Part shown: positions 11,063 to 20,800 of the stretch, piece after piece | Position numbering within the stretch: position 1 is the first letter of the stretch | Layout of the letters: every line of letters begins with the position of its first letter | Assembly (NCBI RefSeq): GCF_963676685.1 | Contig: NC_092357.1 | Location: 70,460,971-70,524,970, forward strand | DNA: 64,000 bases | Direction: 5' to 3' | DNA from: Mytilus edulis | Taxonomy: Eukaryota; Mollusca; Bivalvia; Mytilida; Mytilidae | Program-made: the position numbers and the translations under genes | The notes under the pieces: model-generated | What the model saw: only the letters and a program-made list of their open reading frames with translations | What the model was told of the DNA's origin: nothing | The model's database searches: none

Positions 11063-11840
11063 TCAATTACCGCTGATACTAGATAGATATAGGAAGATGT
11101 GGTGTGAGTGCCAATGAGACAACTTTCCATACAAATAACAATTAAAAAGTAAACCATTATAGGTTAAAGTACGGCCTTCAACACGGAGCCTTGGCTCACA
11201 CCGAACAACAAGCTATAAAAGGCCCCAAAATTACTAGTGTAAAACCATTCAAACGGGAAAACCAACGGTCTAATCTATATAAACAAAACGAGAAACGAGA
11301 AACACGTATATATTACATAAACAAACGACAACTACTGTACATCAGATTCCTAGTATTGATACATGAAAAATTATTACTATTACTTTCAAAACCTATTAAA
11401 TCTCCAGTCTTAACTTCAAAAGGTGTATTATAGTTAACATAATTGTGTGTGACACCACCTCTCAATATTATTGCGTAACCAATTAGCATATTATTAACAG
11501 TTATCCAAACGGCTATACCATCTGTGATTGTTCTTAAACTTAATAAACTAACACCCAATATTTGTCCTGGAAAGTTCATTACATAATTACCACCACCATC
11601 ACTAAAATTAAACTTTTGATTTGAATGTATTGGACCATCAATTCCAGCATTTATACTTATTATTTTTCTGTCTGGTTTATTTTTAATATTACTAACTATA
11701 TTTTCAACCTTTAAAACTCTGATGGTTAGGGCAGCGACACTCCGATCTTAATCTTTATCCTTAGTATCCATTGTTTGAAGCTCACTCTTCATATTTAATA
11801 TTTCTTTTTCTACGTTTTTTTTTACACCAAGTATGCTCAT
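11063..11840 (-). pseudogene. Fibre-like or minor capsid protein, broken
   Basis: ATG is at 11838-11840. A 30-residue Lys/Glu-rich head is followed by an in-frame TAA (11748-11750). The same frame then reads on through 'DRSVAALTIRVLKVENIVSN' and a Gly/Asn/Val-rich C-terminal domain of alternating beta strands ('GIAVWITVNNMLIGYAI', 'TPFEVKTGDLIGF') that resembles a trimeric jelly-roll or C1q-like head. The last few codons are cut off by a 267-bp repeat. Without that repeat and its 4-bp duplication the gene would be 507 nt (169 codons) ending at TGA 11063-11065. A short coiled stalk plus a beta head suggests a virion spike; this is inference. Confidence 0.6.
11083..11349 (+). mobile_element. 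SINE-like mussel repeat inserted in fibre-like gene
   Basis: A 267-bp insert is flanked by CTAG at 11079-11082 and 11350-11353. It begins near 'ataggaagatgtggtgtgag' and includes 'ccttggctcacaccgaacaa' and 'catataaacaaacgacaact'-type sequence. The same family, or parts of it, recurs at 37575-37735, 39965-40110, 52747-52900 and 53335-53430. I associate it with a very abundant mussel repeat. No ORF or clear poly-A tail was seen. Confidence 0.8.
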
Positions 11841-11852
11841 TTTATTAATAAA

Positions 11853-12503
11853 TTATATAACTTCTAAAACACAATTAATTGGTAAATGATTAATTATCTT
11901 GTTATTATTTTCATCTCTTATTTCTAATTTCAATTCTGTTATAACATCGTTTACTAAACACTTATATTCCGGATGCTCAAATTTCGCTATTATAACTTCA
12001 CCAAACTCTTTATTCTCGACTGGGATAACAGCCAATAATGTACTCGGCTTACCGTCAAGATAATTATGAGAAGTGCTAACTTGTTTCAAACGGATATATA
12101 ATGATTTATTGATAGCAAAATCCACAAATTTGTTTCCATAATGTAATTCATTAGGTTCGAATTTACGTTTATTATTAAATCCTAACATATTTCCCAAATC
12201 TTTACTTATTCTTAACTCAGTAGGAGTGTTTAATGAAGCGATACCATTTGCTTCATTTACGGATAATACAATATTTTCTTTTTGAAATTCATCCACTATT
12301 TGTTGAAAACTATAATAACCATTCATAATCCTTTGCTGTGTCTCTCCGGTTTTCTTTATAAACCCATGATAAACATTATACCAACATATATTGTATCTTA
12401 TAAATTTCAAACCAATACGTTAATTTCCATTTCTGTTATTTATGTATTGTTCTAAGTTTATTGTCTTATCACTGTTTGAAATAGTATGAAACATTTTTAA
12501 CAT
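11853..12503 (-). pseudogene. Small beta-rich virion-like protein with in-frame stop
   Basis: The frame begins at ATG 12501-12503, or at a second in-frame ATG at 12492-12494, and runs to TAA at 11853-11855. It is interrupted once by TAA (12420-12422) after about 27 residues. The readable 185-residue part has an amphipathic N-terminal region ('GYYSFQQIVDEFQKENI'), then 'DLGNMLGFNNK', then a beta-rich C-terminal domain containing 'DGKPSTLLAVIPVENKEFGE' and 'ELKLEIRDENNNK'. The 'YYSFQQIV...LGNMLGF' pattern recalls small capsid or spike proteins of Polinton-like and adenovirus-like elements, from memory and not checked. It is 12 nt upstream of the fibre-like gene and in the same direction. Confidence 0.6.
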
Positions 12504-12509
12504 AAAAAA

Positions 12510-13737
12510 ATGATAACAAAAGAATTTAAATATAATCCAAATGTTTCATATAATCCAGGTATTAAATATTCTGAAAAAGATCATCAATTAAAAACAAATC
12601 TTGTAAATCAAACAATATTTGTAAATCAAAAAGAGAACTTTAAAACAGCTTTTCCTGATTTAATTCAAAACTATCAAAACCCATCATTACACACCAACGA
12701 ACCATGGATTACATGGATTCATTCTTCATTTGATTGGTGGCAATGTCAGTTAAATTTTGCAGTTTGGTGTGCAAGTACAGGATGTGGTGATTCTTATAAT
12801 GATCATATACAAAATACTTCAAATCTTACAAAGTCTTTTTATATGTTTCATTTATATTATTGCATTGCCAGAATTTTAAAAGATCTTAAATCACCTTTAC
12901 CAACAGATTTTTCTTTCTGTTATTACAAGAATCCCTATGACAAAGCTGCATATCAAAAATAATGCGATGAATTTAATATTTCTCCAAATACAGATTGGAG
13001 ACAAAAAGTAGAATCATCATCTCAAGGATTAGGAAATTTTGCGCAATATTATAAACCAAGTGGTGAATACAGATATCATCATTCAAGGGATGGTCCCTTC
13101 TTTAATATTCATGATACAATTTATCATACAAAAGATATAAGTATGGCTTGGACAACATTTATATTAGATAAATCAGAGGGTTTTACAAAAGCAGGTAGTG
13201 AACGTATTAATAAAAGTATTAATATTTACGTAAGGGCTTTGTTGGGTGCACAATCTAAAAAAAAACCAGAAATTTTAAAAGTAGGAACAGGATTTGATGC
13301 ACAAAAACAATTCTTAGCAAATGTACAAGATGTTATTAATAGTCCTACTGATTTACCTACTCAAATATCAAATTATCAAAATGTTTTAAAATACGCAAGA
13401 AGTAAAGTTGATTATGCTTATGGTCTTGGTTTATATATGTCTCCAAGTGATATGGTTTTACAAATTGGAACAACTGTTGGTTATAATAATAAAATTATAA
13501 TTGCAACAGAAAATCAAACATTAGGTTTAAATGATGATTTAAATTATAAAAATTTTGATCATGTTGATTTTAAGCCAAAAGAACCTGTAAAACCACAAGA
13601 ACCTATAAAACCTGAAAAGCCTAAAGAACCAAAAATAGATCCAATAAAAACAAATTGAACATGAAGATCATGAAGATAATAAACAAGCAATAATATTTGT
13701 AAGTATTGTAATAGGATTTACAGCACTTTATTTCTAA
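12510..13737 (+). pseudogene. Trp-rich tail-anchored protein of the virus-like block
   Basis: The ORF starts at ATG 12510 and is split by one in-frame TAA (12960-12962); the same frame is then open to 13658. The first part has a Trp/Cys-rich core ('NEPWITWIHSSFDWWQCQLN', 'FAVWCASTGCG'). The second has 'WTTFILDKSEGFTKAGSERI' and 'GLYMSPSDMVLQIGTTVGY', then a Pro/Lys/Glu-repeat linker. A +1 shift in the A-run at 13644-13650 would enter a frame encoding acidic residues and an 18-residue hydrophobic segment ending at TAA 13735-13737. So the gene probably made a protein of about 410 residues with a C-terminal membrane anchor. Family and function are unknown to me. Its stop overlaps that of the opposing gene. 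Confidence 0.6.
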
Positions 13738-15050
13738 TCTCTAGCAGCAGTAAACAATAAACTAACAACTAAAATAAGCAATGCCCATAAGTTGTTTGCA
13801 AACCAATTTACTACTTCTTTTGTTGCTGTTAATAACCAAGATAAAATAGAACCTATAATACCTGGTAATGCAGCTGCTAATTTTCCTGCAAGAAAAGATA
13901 ATAATTTTCCAAGATTTTTTAATTGTTTTTTCATCCAATCTTGTACACCACCACCTTTTGATGGAGGAGAAGGAACAGGAGAAGGAGAAAGAGAAGTAGT
14001 TCCACCAGTAAATGCTTCAACAATAACACAAATAATCATTCCAAAAGCAGTTAAAAGACTAACTATTGTTATTCCTTGCTCTCTAAATAATGTTCTTATT
14101 CTTTCACCTAATGTTCTGTCTTCGTTTAACATTTTATGTATTGTTTGTTTAAATCTATCTAATTGACTACGTAGTTTTTCTTTATTAATATTAATTACTT
14201 CTATTCTTGCACTTTTTTCAGCTTCCAACTCTCTTATTCGACTACTTATTCTTTTTATTTGAAATTCATTATTGTCTTCTTTAGCTTGTTTTAATTTAGC
14301 GTTTTCTTTTACTAATCTTTTATCTACATCACTTAGTTTTTTGCTAAATTATTTGCAAACTCTTCTTTTGATGTTGTCATTGCATTGATTACACCATCCA
14401 TCTCTCTTTTTGTCATTTCTGTTTGTGTTTCATTATCTACCAAAGATAATTTATTTTCAATAAAAGATGTTTCTATTTCTTTCACATATGTTTCTGCATT
14501 ACTTGCTATTTCTAATAATTCTTGTCCTTCTTGTTGTGTAGATATTTCTTGTAATGAAATTTCTTATTGAATTCACGAATTGGTGCTTTATTTATCGTTC
14601 TATGAAAATCTGCTCTAGCTTTTCTTAAATTATCAGATATTTTATAATCATCTACACCTAAAACATCCCTGACAAAATTAACACCATGATATGTTTTAAG
14701 AGTGTCAAATTTATAAAAAATTAATACTCCTCCTTTGTAATGTGTTAATTTAATATCATTATCTTTTTCATCTTTTATAGAAATCATTGGTCTTCCATAA
14801 TCATCTTCCCCAACAAAAAAACCCTCTTCATTACGTATAGTTTCATCATTTTCCTTATAAAATTGTTTTATCATTTTTTTTATAATTTTTTTTTCACGAA
14901 TTTTAGCATCATTTTCTGATAAATATCTTGATTCTTCAATTTCTTTATTTATATACTTTTGAAACTCTACATTATTCAAAAAAAAAACGTTTCTTCTTCT
15001 TCATAATTTTTAAACTCAGGATTATCAAACTCATTACCTCCTTCAGCCAT
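13734..15050 (-). pseudogene. Coiled-coil membrane protein with frameshifts
   Basis: ATG at 15048-15050 opens a frame for an acidic head. The reading then changes frame at about 14978-14987 (T-run on the coding strand), about 14560-14570, and at the A-run opposite 14337-14342, and ends at TAG 13734-13736. The middle is charged and contains 'GVNFVRDVLGVDDYKISDNL', then a long Glu/Lys coiled coil. The C-terminal 160 residues hold 'LGERIRTLFREQGITIVSLL', a hydrophobic span, a Ser/Pro/Gly linker, an amphipathic Lys/Leu helix, and two more hydrophobic spans ending near 'NNLWALLILVVSLLFT'. This looks like a viral inner-membrane or entry-associated structural protein, but that is inference. Four nt separate it from the upstream gene. 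Confidence 0.6.
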
Positions 15051-15054
15051 TTTT

Positions 15055-15702
15055 TTAAAGAGAATTTAATTCATATTTTGGAGGAGGGTCATTAACTATT
15101 GTAATTTTGTTGAAGAAAATTAGATATTTTCCTTTTTTTTTTAATTCACTTCTTACTCTAGCTTCTGTATCTTCAATCAATTTCTTTCTTTCACTGTCAT
15201 TCAATACTGTTTGTGTTTGTTTTGTACGTATATTTTCTTTCATTTTGTTGTATTTTTCTAATTCATCCAAAACTGATTTAAATTCATTCACACTTATCTG
15301 TCCGTCAGTTAAAGATTTTGATATTAAATCTTTTATACTGTTTAACTTGCATTCTGACATTGTTTTAATTTCATAATGTTTTTTTGATTTTGTTGTCAAC
15401 TTTCTTCTAATTAATTTAACTAGACCTCCTAAACTTCCACATACAACAGCTGTAATTTGTATGGGAAGTACGATAGGAAAAACTATTCCTATACCAGCTA
15501 AAACAACAGATGTCGAAATTAAACATGTATCAACACCATCAGTAACATTAACTCCGCGTTTATATTTTTTGTATAGTGATTTACGATTATCTCTCTCATT
15601 TATTAATGTTTTTTCTATTTCTGTTATTTTTTGTAGTCTATAATTTTGTCCATCTTCTATAGGTAATTCCGGATATAAATCAGGAGCTGTAGGTTGTTTC
15701 AT
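15055..15702 (-). CDS. Intact hydrophobic/coiled-coil protein of the virus-like block
   Basis: This 215-residue ORF, ATG 15700-15702 to TAA 15055-15057, is the only uninterrupted gene of the block. The N-terminus is Pro/Tyr-rich, then a basic region ('YKKYKRGVNVTDG') and a hydrophobic span of about 40 residues (around 'STSVVLAGIGIVFPIVLP'), long enough for a membrane hairpin. The C-terminal half is a charged helix with 'KLNSIKDLISKSLTDGQISV', and the end carries 'DPPPKYEL', a late-domain-like PPxY motif. I recall relatives as repeated uncharacterised proteins in Hydra and bivalve genomes. A membrane structural role is plausible; no enzyme motif is visible. Confidence 0.65.
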   Translation of the reverse strand: MKQPTAPDLYPELPIEDGQNYRLQKITEIEKTLINERDNRKSLYKKYKRGVNVTDGVDTCLISTSVVLAGIGIVFPIVLPIQITAVVCGSLGGLVKLIRRKLTTKSKKHYEIKTMSECKLNSIKDLISKSLTDGQISVNEFKSVLDELEKYNKMKENIRTKQTQTVLNDSERKKLIEDTEARVRSELKKKGKYLIFFNKITIVNDPPPKYELNSL

Positions 15703-15990
15703 TTTTTAAAGTAAAAATTGATTTTTTTTTCTCTTAAATACCACAGAATTCTTTCTCTGCCAGTTCTCCCGGCTTTTTTTTAATTTTTTTTTTTTAATTT
15801 TTTGGGTTTTTTTTGGGATTTTTAAGGGGTTTTTTTTTGTTTTTTTCGGGATAAAATTTTTTTTTGGGAGTAAGAAAATTTTGGTGTTTTGGGGCGTTTT
15901 TTGCATTGTTTATAAAAATTTAGGGTTTTTTTACTTGAAATGAGGGTATTTTTTTAGGGGTCAAATTTTTTTTTGGGGGGTGCGCTGGAC
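15703..15990. other. Strand-asymmetric T/G tract, possible right terminus of the virus-like element
   Basis: Upstream of the last gene the plus strand is almost purely T and G: long T-runs broken by GGG/GGGG blocks, ending in 'ttttttttttggggggtgcg'. The complement is A/C-only. It is unlike the flanks and stops abruptly at 'ctggactcgttcaagtac'. A Lys-rich ORF on the minus strand (15706-15906) is a composition artefact. It may be the promoter and terminal region of the element. Confidence 0.4.
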
Positions 15991-16198
15991 TCGTTCAAGT
16001 ACTATACTACTGACCACAGAACAAAAAAAAACATAGGTGCGATGTACAAGTACGCAGCTACGCCTTAAAAATATTTTGTTTTTCTAATTATGAACCAAAC
16101 AGTAGACGTAAGTAATTTATAAAGACAAATAAAAGAACTCTTCAAAAGGATCATAAACAACGTCAGTGCCTAAATATATATATGAAGACAATCATGTA

Positions 16199-16408
16199 TT
16201 ATTGTCGAAGCGGATATGGTAAATATTTAGACAGAAGGTCTTGGAATCTTCCAAATAAGTTTTTGTTTAGAAACAGGACGAGACGTTCTTTGACATAACC
16301 ATGGTTCATAAACTTGCAAGGCAGCTTATCATCGATATCAGCAGGCAAACAGTGCGTGTAGGCTTGTTTTAGGAACTTTACTTTGGTGTTTGATAAAGTA
16401 TAAAACAT
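16199..16408 (-). CDS. Exon-like short ORF, unrecognised
   Basis: This 69-residue ORF has ordinary amino-acid composition ('THCLPADIDDKLPCKFMNHG', then Leu/Phe-rich helix) that is unusual for this AT-rich background. A polypyrimidine stretch precedes it on the coding strand. It could be a relic exon or a fragment of a mobile element. I do not recognise it. Confidence 0.25.
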   Translation of the reverse strand: MFYTLSNTKVKFLKQAYTHCLPADIDDKLPCKFMNHGYVKERLVLFLNKNLFGRFQDLLSKYLPYPLRQ

Positions 16409-16904
16409 TTCTGTTTCTGTGTAGCATTATACATTTTGTTAAGCCTAATTGGTTTTTCAACAACGGTGTCATCTAAAAAAGAATTTAAACTTGAAGAACT
16501 GTGCCTTATTCTCTTTTACTTTCCTTAATATAAGAAACTGGTTTGTTTTTTCTTCTCAATATAGAGAATCGATTTTAGAACCAATGCATAGTTTTTCCAG
16601 TTCTTTCACATTGTTTTGTCATAAGTATGTAGAACACTACACACTAATGTTCAATATAACTATATTGGGGTGATTTCAACTAGTTTGACAGTTGAACATT
16701 TGGCTGACAAATTTCGGTCTGCTGTCTTATTGATGTAATCTAACTTCTATTTATATTATAAATTTTTCAGCATGCACTTACAATAAAAGAGGGACTCAAC
16801 GATACCAGTGGGGCATCCAAAGCCATAAAACTCATAGATCGAAAATAAACTGACAACGCCATGGTTAGGAAACGAACACGTCAAACAGACAATTAATTGT
16901 ATGA

Positions 16905-17165
16905 AAGACCACTAGTAGCACGATTTAAGTCTGAAACGGTCATTTTGTTCTGATCGTATCTTAATTGACTGGATTTACCGCTAGAGGAAAACGTCAAGAT
17001 TTGTCAGATCGTTAAGTCTCCATTCGGATCGATAGTCTCATTAGGTAAATTAGTCCGTTAAGGCATGTCAAGATATTTAAGACTGTATCTTCTAGCGAGC
17101 TGTTTAGATCCGTTAAGACCGTGTCAGACCAAAACATACCATGGATACAAACTGACGTCAAGATG
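16905..17165. repeat. Dispersed repeat, copy A
   Basis: The segment from 'actagtagcacgatttaagt' to 'accatggatacaaactgac' matches the reverse complement of 59190-59440, with numerous differences. Shared words include 'ggatttaccgctag', 'aaggcatgtcaaga' and 'gaccgtgtcagacc'. The two copies are about 42 kb apart and inverted. No ORF. Confidence 0.75.
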
Positions 17166-17865
17166 TTGTCAGACGTGTCCAGTCGTGTTCAGATTTTAAT
17201 AATTTGGACACAAAACGAGTGAAACTTTCCCATTATTTATCAGGGGTTGCTCCCCTTTCAAGAATAAAATAAAACTGTGAAAGAAGACGATTTTTTTAAC
17301 TGAAAGTCTACCACGTCCCTTTAATCATGTTATTTAAATAAAACAAATATTCAATTTGAATTCTAACTTCTTCCTATTTAATTATTTAACATTGTTTTAT
17401 AATTATATAAATAAAAAAAAGTAGCTCAAAGTCATACTGCTGCACAAATCGCCGCGAATTGACTAAAAAAAATCAACAGATTGCCGAAATAATATTTATT
17501 TATTGAATATAAGCACCTGAACCTTTATATTTAATGGTTTACAAGTGATTGCAATACGTTTTATATGCAATTACAGACTGCCGTACGTGGTAAAGAATTT
17601 GTCATTCATTTTTACAAACCGTTATTTAATAATAACGGATGTCGGCCGTGAACACTTGAAAACGTGATCTTAATATGTTAAATTAAATTTAAGATGTAAC
17701 TATTTTTAAATATTGTAAATGAATGCATTATCATTTATCTTTTTATGTTACCTATATAAATTGCATTTGAGTAAATTTGAGGCAGGGAAAAAAATATATA
17801 TATAACTCTGTCTTTTATCGTTTTCCGTTTATTCCGTTTATTTTTGCCAGACTCATGCGTTTGAC

Positions 17866-20800
17866 TACGGAAGCCGATAAGGGCCATTCAAAAAAAAATA
17901 TTATGTCGTAATTACAACATAGCATGTCGTAATTTCGACATAACATGTCGTTATTACGACATCGCTATGTCGTAATTTCGACATAACATGTCGTTACAAC
18001 GACATCGCTATGTCGTAATTTCGACATATTATAAGTTATCTACGTTCATATCCGTAGATATGGATATTTTAACACCACGAAAGCCGATAAGGGCCATTCA
18101 AAAAAAAATATTATGTCGTAATTACAACATAGCATGTCGTAATTTCGACATAACATGTCGTTATTACGACATCGCTATGTCGTAATTTCGACATAACATG
18201 TCGTTACAACGACATCGCTATGTCGTAATTTCGACATATTATAAGTTATCTACGTTCATATCCGTAGATATGGATATTTTAACACCATGAAGTACCCCAG
18301 TACACCATGAGGCGTAGCCGAAGGGTGTACAGGGTACTGAAGGGTGTTAAAATATCCATATCTACGGATATGAACGTAGATAACGAATTTATCCCCGGTC
18401 TAAGTCCGAATCGGGCGAGTTTTATGGAAATTCGGGTACAAACTGTATCGCGAAAACAACGTTTTTTTCATTATCTAAAAAAGTTTTATTGAAATTTGGA
18501 AAGTTTACATATTTTTTACGGGGTGTAGGGTACTACCTTTGGTATAACCCTACAGGTAGTCAAATATAAGTCGTTTTTAATACGGAGACAGAGAAACTGG
18601 TTAGAGTCAAATTTGGCGCTCAATGTTGTGAGCGTTACGCCATAGATGGTGTGACGTCAACGTGGATCATTTGCATAGCTAGGTCAGTAGTCCCATTCCT
18701 TGAATATGTTGCAGTCAAGTGATGCATTTAATGAAATGAATGTAAATAATCGGCATAATGGGACAAAATCGTTAATGAATCAAATATTTAATTACAAACA
18801 TTATGGATAATCTACAGAATTCAATATTTCACAAGGAGCAATCATGGAACTAAGGAAAACTTGCGTGAAGTTCCCCGGAATAATGGTTAGCAACGTCCGG
18901 GGATATGGGTTAGCAACACCCAGGGGCTATGGGTTTTGTAACGACGTGCGTTAACCAATCAAAATCCTGGATATATACTAAGCCTGGGATAACATGTCGT
19001 AATAACGGCATCACTATGTCGTAATAATGACATCGCTATATATATAAAAGAATATGTATTATGATTGCCAATAGACTAAATGACATAGAAATTAACAACT
19101 ATAGGTCATTATAATGCCCCCAATAATTAGAAAAGCCCCACATAGTCAGCTTTAAAAGAGGGAGGAAAGATACCAGAGGGAGAGCCCCCGAAATGCTGTG
19201 TGGCAGACAGTGTTATTAATTAATTATTAGCTCCCTTGGTGACTCCAAATTTCATATTTAATGTATTTCATTGTTAAATAATTTGCATGAAGCTTAATAA
19301 GTACATATTTGTTAATTGCATAGACTTTGCTATTTGAATTCATTGGTTAAAGATATTTATTTATATTGTAAAGTTTAATATTTGCATCGTCGCAAAATCT
19401 TTGGTTACCTTCTTTGAATAGATTCAGTGAGAAATTTATATATTTTATAGATCACATGTAATTACACCGACCTTGTATGTTAAGTCTAACATACATTCCT
19501 AGCAAGGCAAGCTATCCATCTCCCTACAAATAAGTGCAAACTTCAAGGCTTTTTGTAATAAGGTTGTATTGAAGTATTGATTGCTCTATTTCTACTTTCA
19601 AACGTTGGGCACGATGTTCCTACAACGCCTAGGATTTAAACCGGAATCTTCGAAATTTCATCCGCAAAACAAAATAAAAATAAAAATGTTAGAAAACACA
19701 AAACAATATTGTAACAAATTCAGTATATGTTTTAAATTATGTTTTTACAGCTCTTGATCATATACTAAGTAATATCTAGTTTATTTGAGGATTAAAATAA
19801 GAAAGCTTTGTGAAAAAAAAACGGATGTCCAACGTTACATTTATGAAAAACTGTTTTAACCCTTATGTATAGTGATTCTATTTCTAATTCTCTGATCTTC
19901 TTGATTCTTGGCAGGAACAACGACATGTGTTGGTTCTCTGTGCCGTTAAAGTCGTTATTTTGCCAAATTTCATTTGACTCGGTGACTGCATATTAAGCTG
20001 GAATAAGAAAAATGTCCAACGACGTTTTTCATTAACTCAACGACTGAGAGTGAATGTTATAAGTAGATACAGCAGAAAATGAATAAAAAGAGTAAGACAA
20101 TAATAATATCTAACAAAAGTACAAATATTTGCCTCATGTGAGTTCAAATATTGCTGATTCAATAAAAATCTTCTCTACACAGTCGTTTATCAAACGGTAG
20201 CCATTTTGTCCAAGTTGATATTTCATTTTTCAAAGCAGTTAACGCGTATTTTTTATAATTAATAAAAACAAAAGTTAGATACACGAAGAGTAAAAAATGC
20301 CAATATTCTTTTCTTATTACCTACATATTTGGGTCTTAAAGGAATAAAATGCTTCCACATTACAAAACGGTAGCCAATTTGTCCAAACGTCTGAAAACGT
20401 CTAAAATCCTAAAGACGCTAATTTCCGACGTTACATGTGGTAAAGTTTCAATTAAATGTTCATGATAATTAAAACAAATCGTGTTATAAAATTTGGAAAA
20501 AGAGGTTGATGATTGCTGCCGAAAAAAAAAGAATAGTGCATGTTGCTATAGACTCCGCCCGAGGACATAGGTTCGACACAGGTTAAATTTTGCAATTTTT
20601 ATTAATCGTTTATAGCTTTTAACGATTTATTTAAAAGAATTGGGTAATGGGGAAAATATCCCATTACATGAACTTCGTCCAACTTTTGCAAAGACATCAA
20701 GACAGTCCTCTAAATGTAAAATGCGAATTGAAAGTTATGTTACGGAAGTACTCCGAAATAGATCATTTAAAGTCGTCACTTCAGTAAGGTGCAATCACCA

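Larger units (their letters stand above)
15991..17865. other. Intergenic DNA with repeat fragments
   Basis: No gene I can defend. Near 16790-16890 there is a fragment, in reverse orientation, of the mussel repeat with 'tgacaacgccatgg'. 16905-17165 is a separately listed dispersed repeat. Repeats such as 'tataaataaaaaaaa' are simple AT sequence. Confidence 0.4.

Noticed and set aside
13792..14166. 124-residue plus-strand ORF
   Set aside because: Antisense shadow of the membrane-protein gene on the minus strand.
15706..15906. Lys-rich 66-residue ORF at the end of the virus-like block
   Set aside because: Composition comes from an A/C-only strand; no domain or start context supports it.
17930..18240. 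CRISPR-like regular repeats
   Set aside because: Units are interlocking palindromes without unique spacers, inside a eukaryotic fold-back element.
20535..20600. tRNA-like 'ggttcgacacagg' B-box word in the fold-back loop
   Set aside because: No cloverleaf pairing or matching A box could be built around it.
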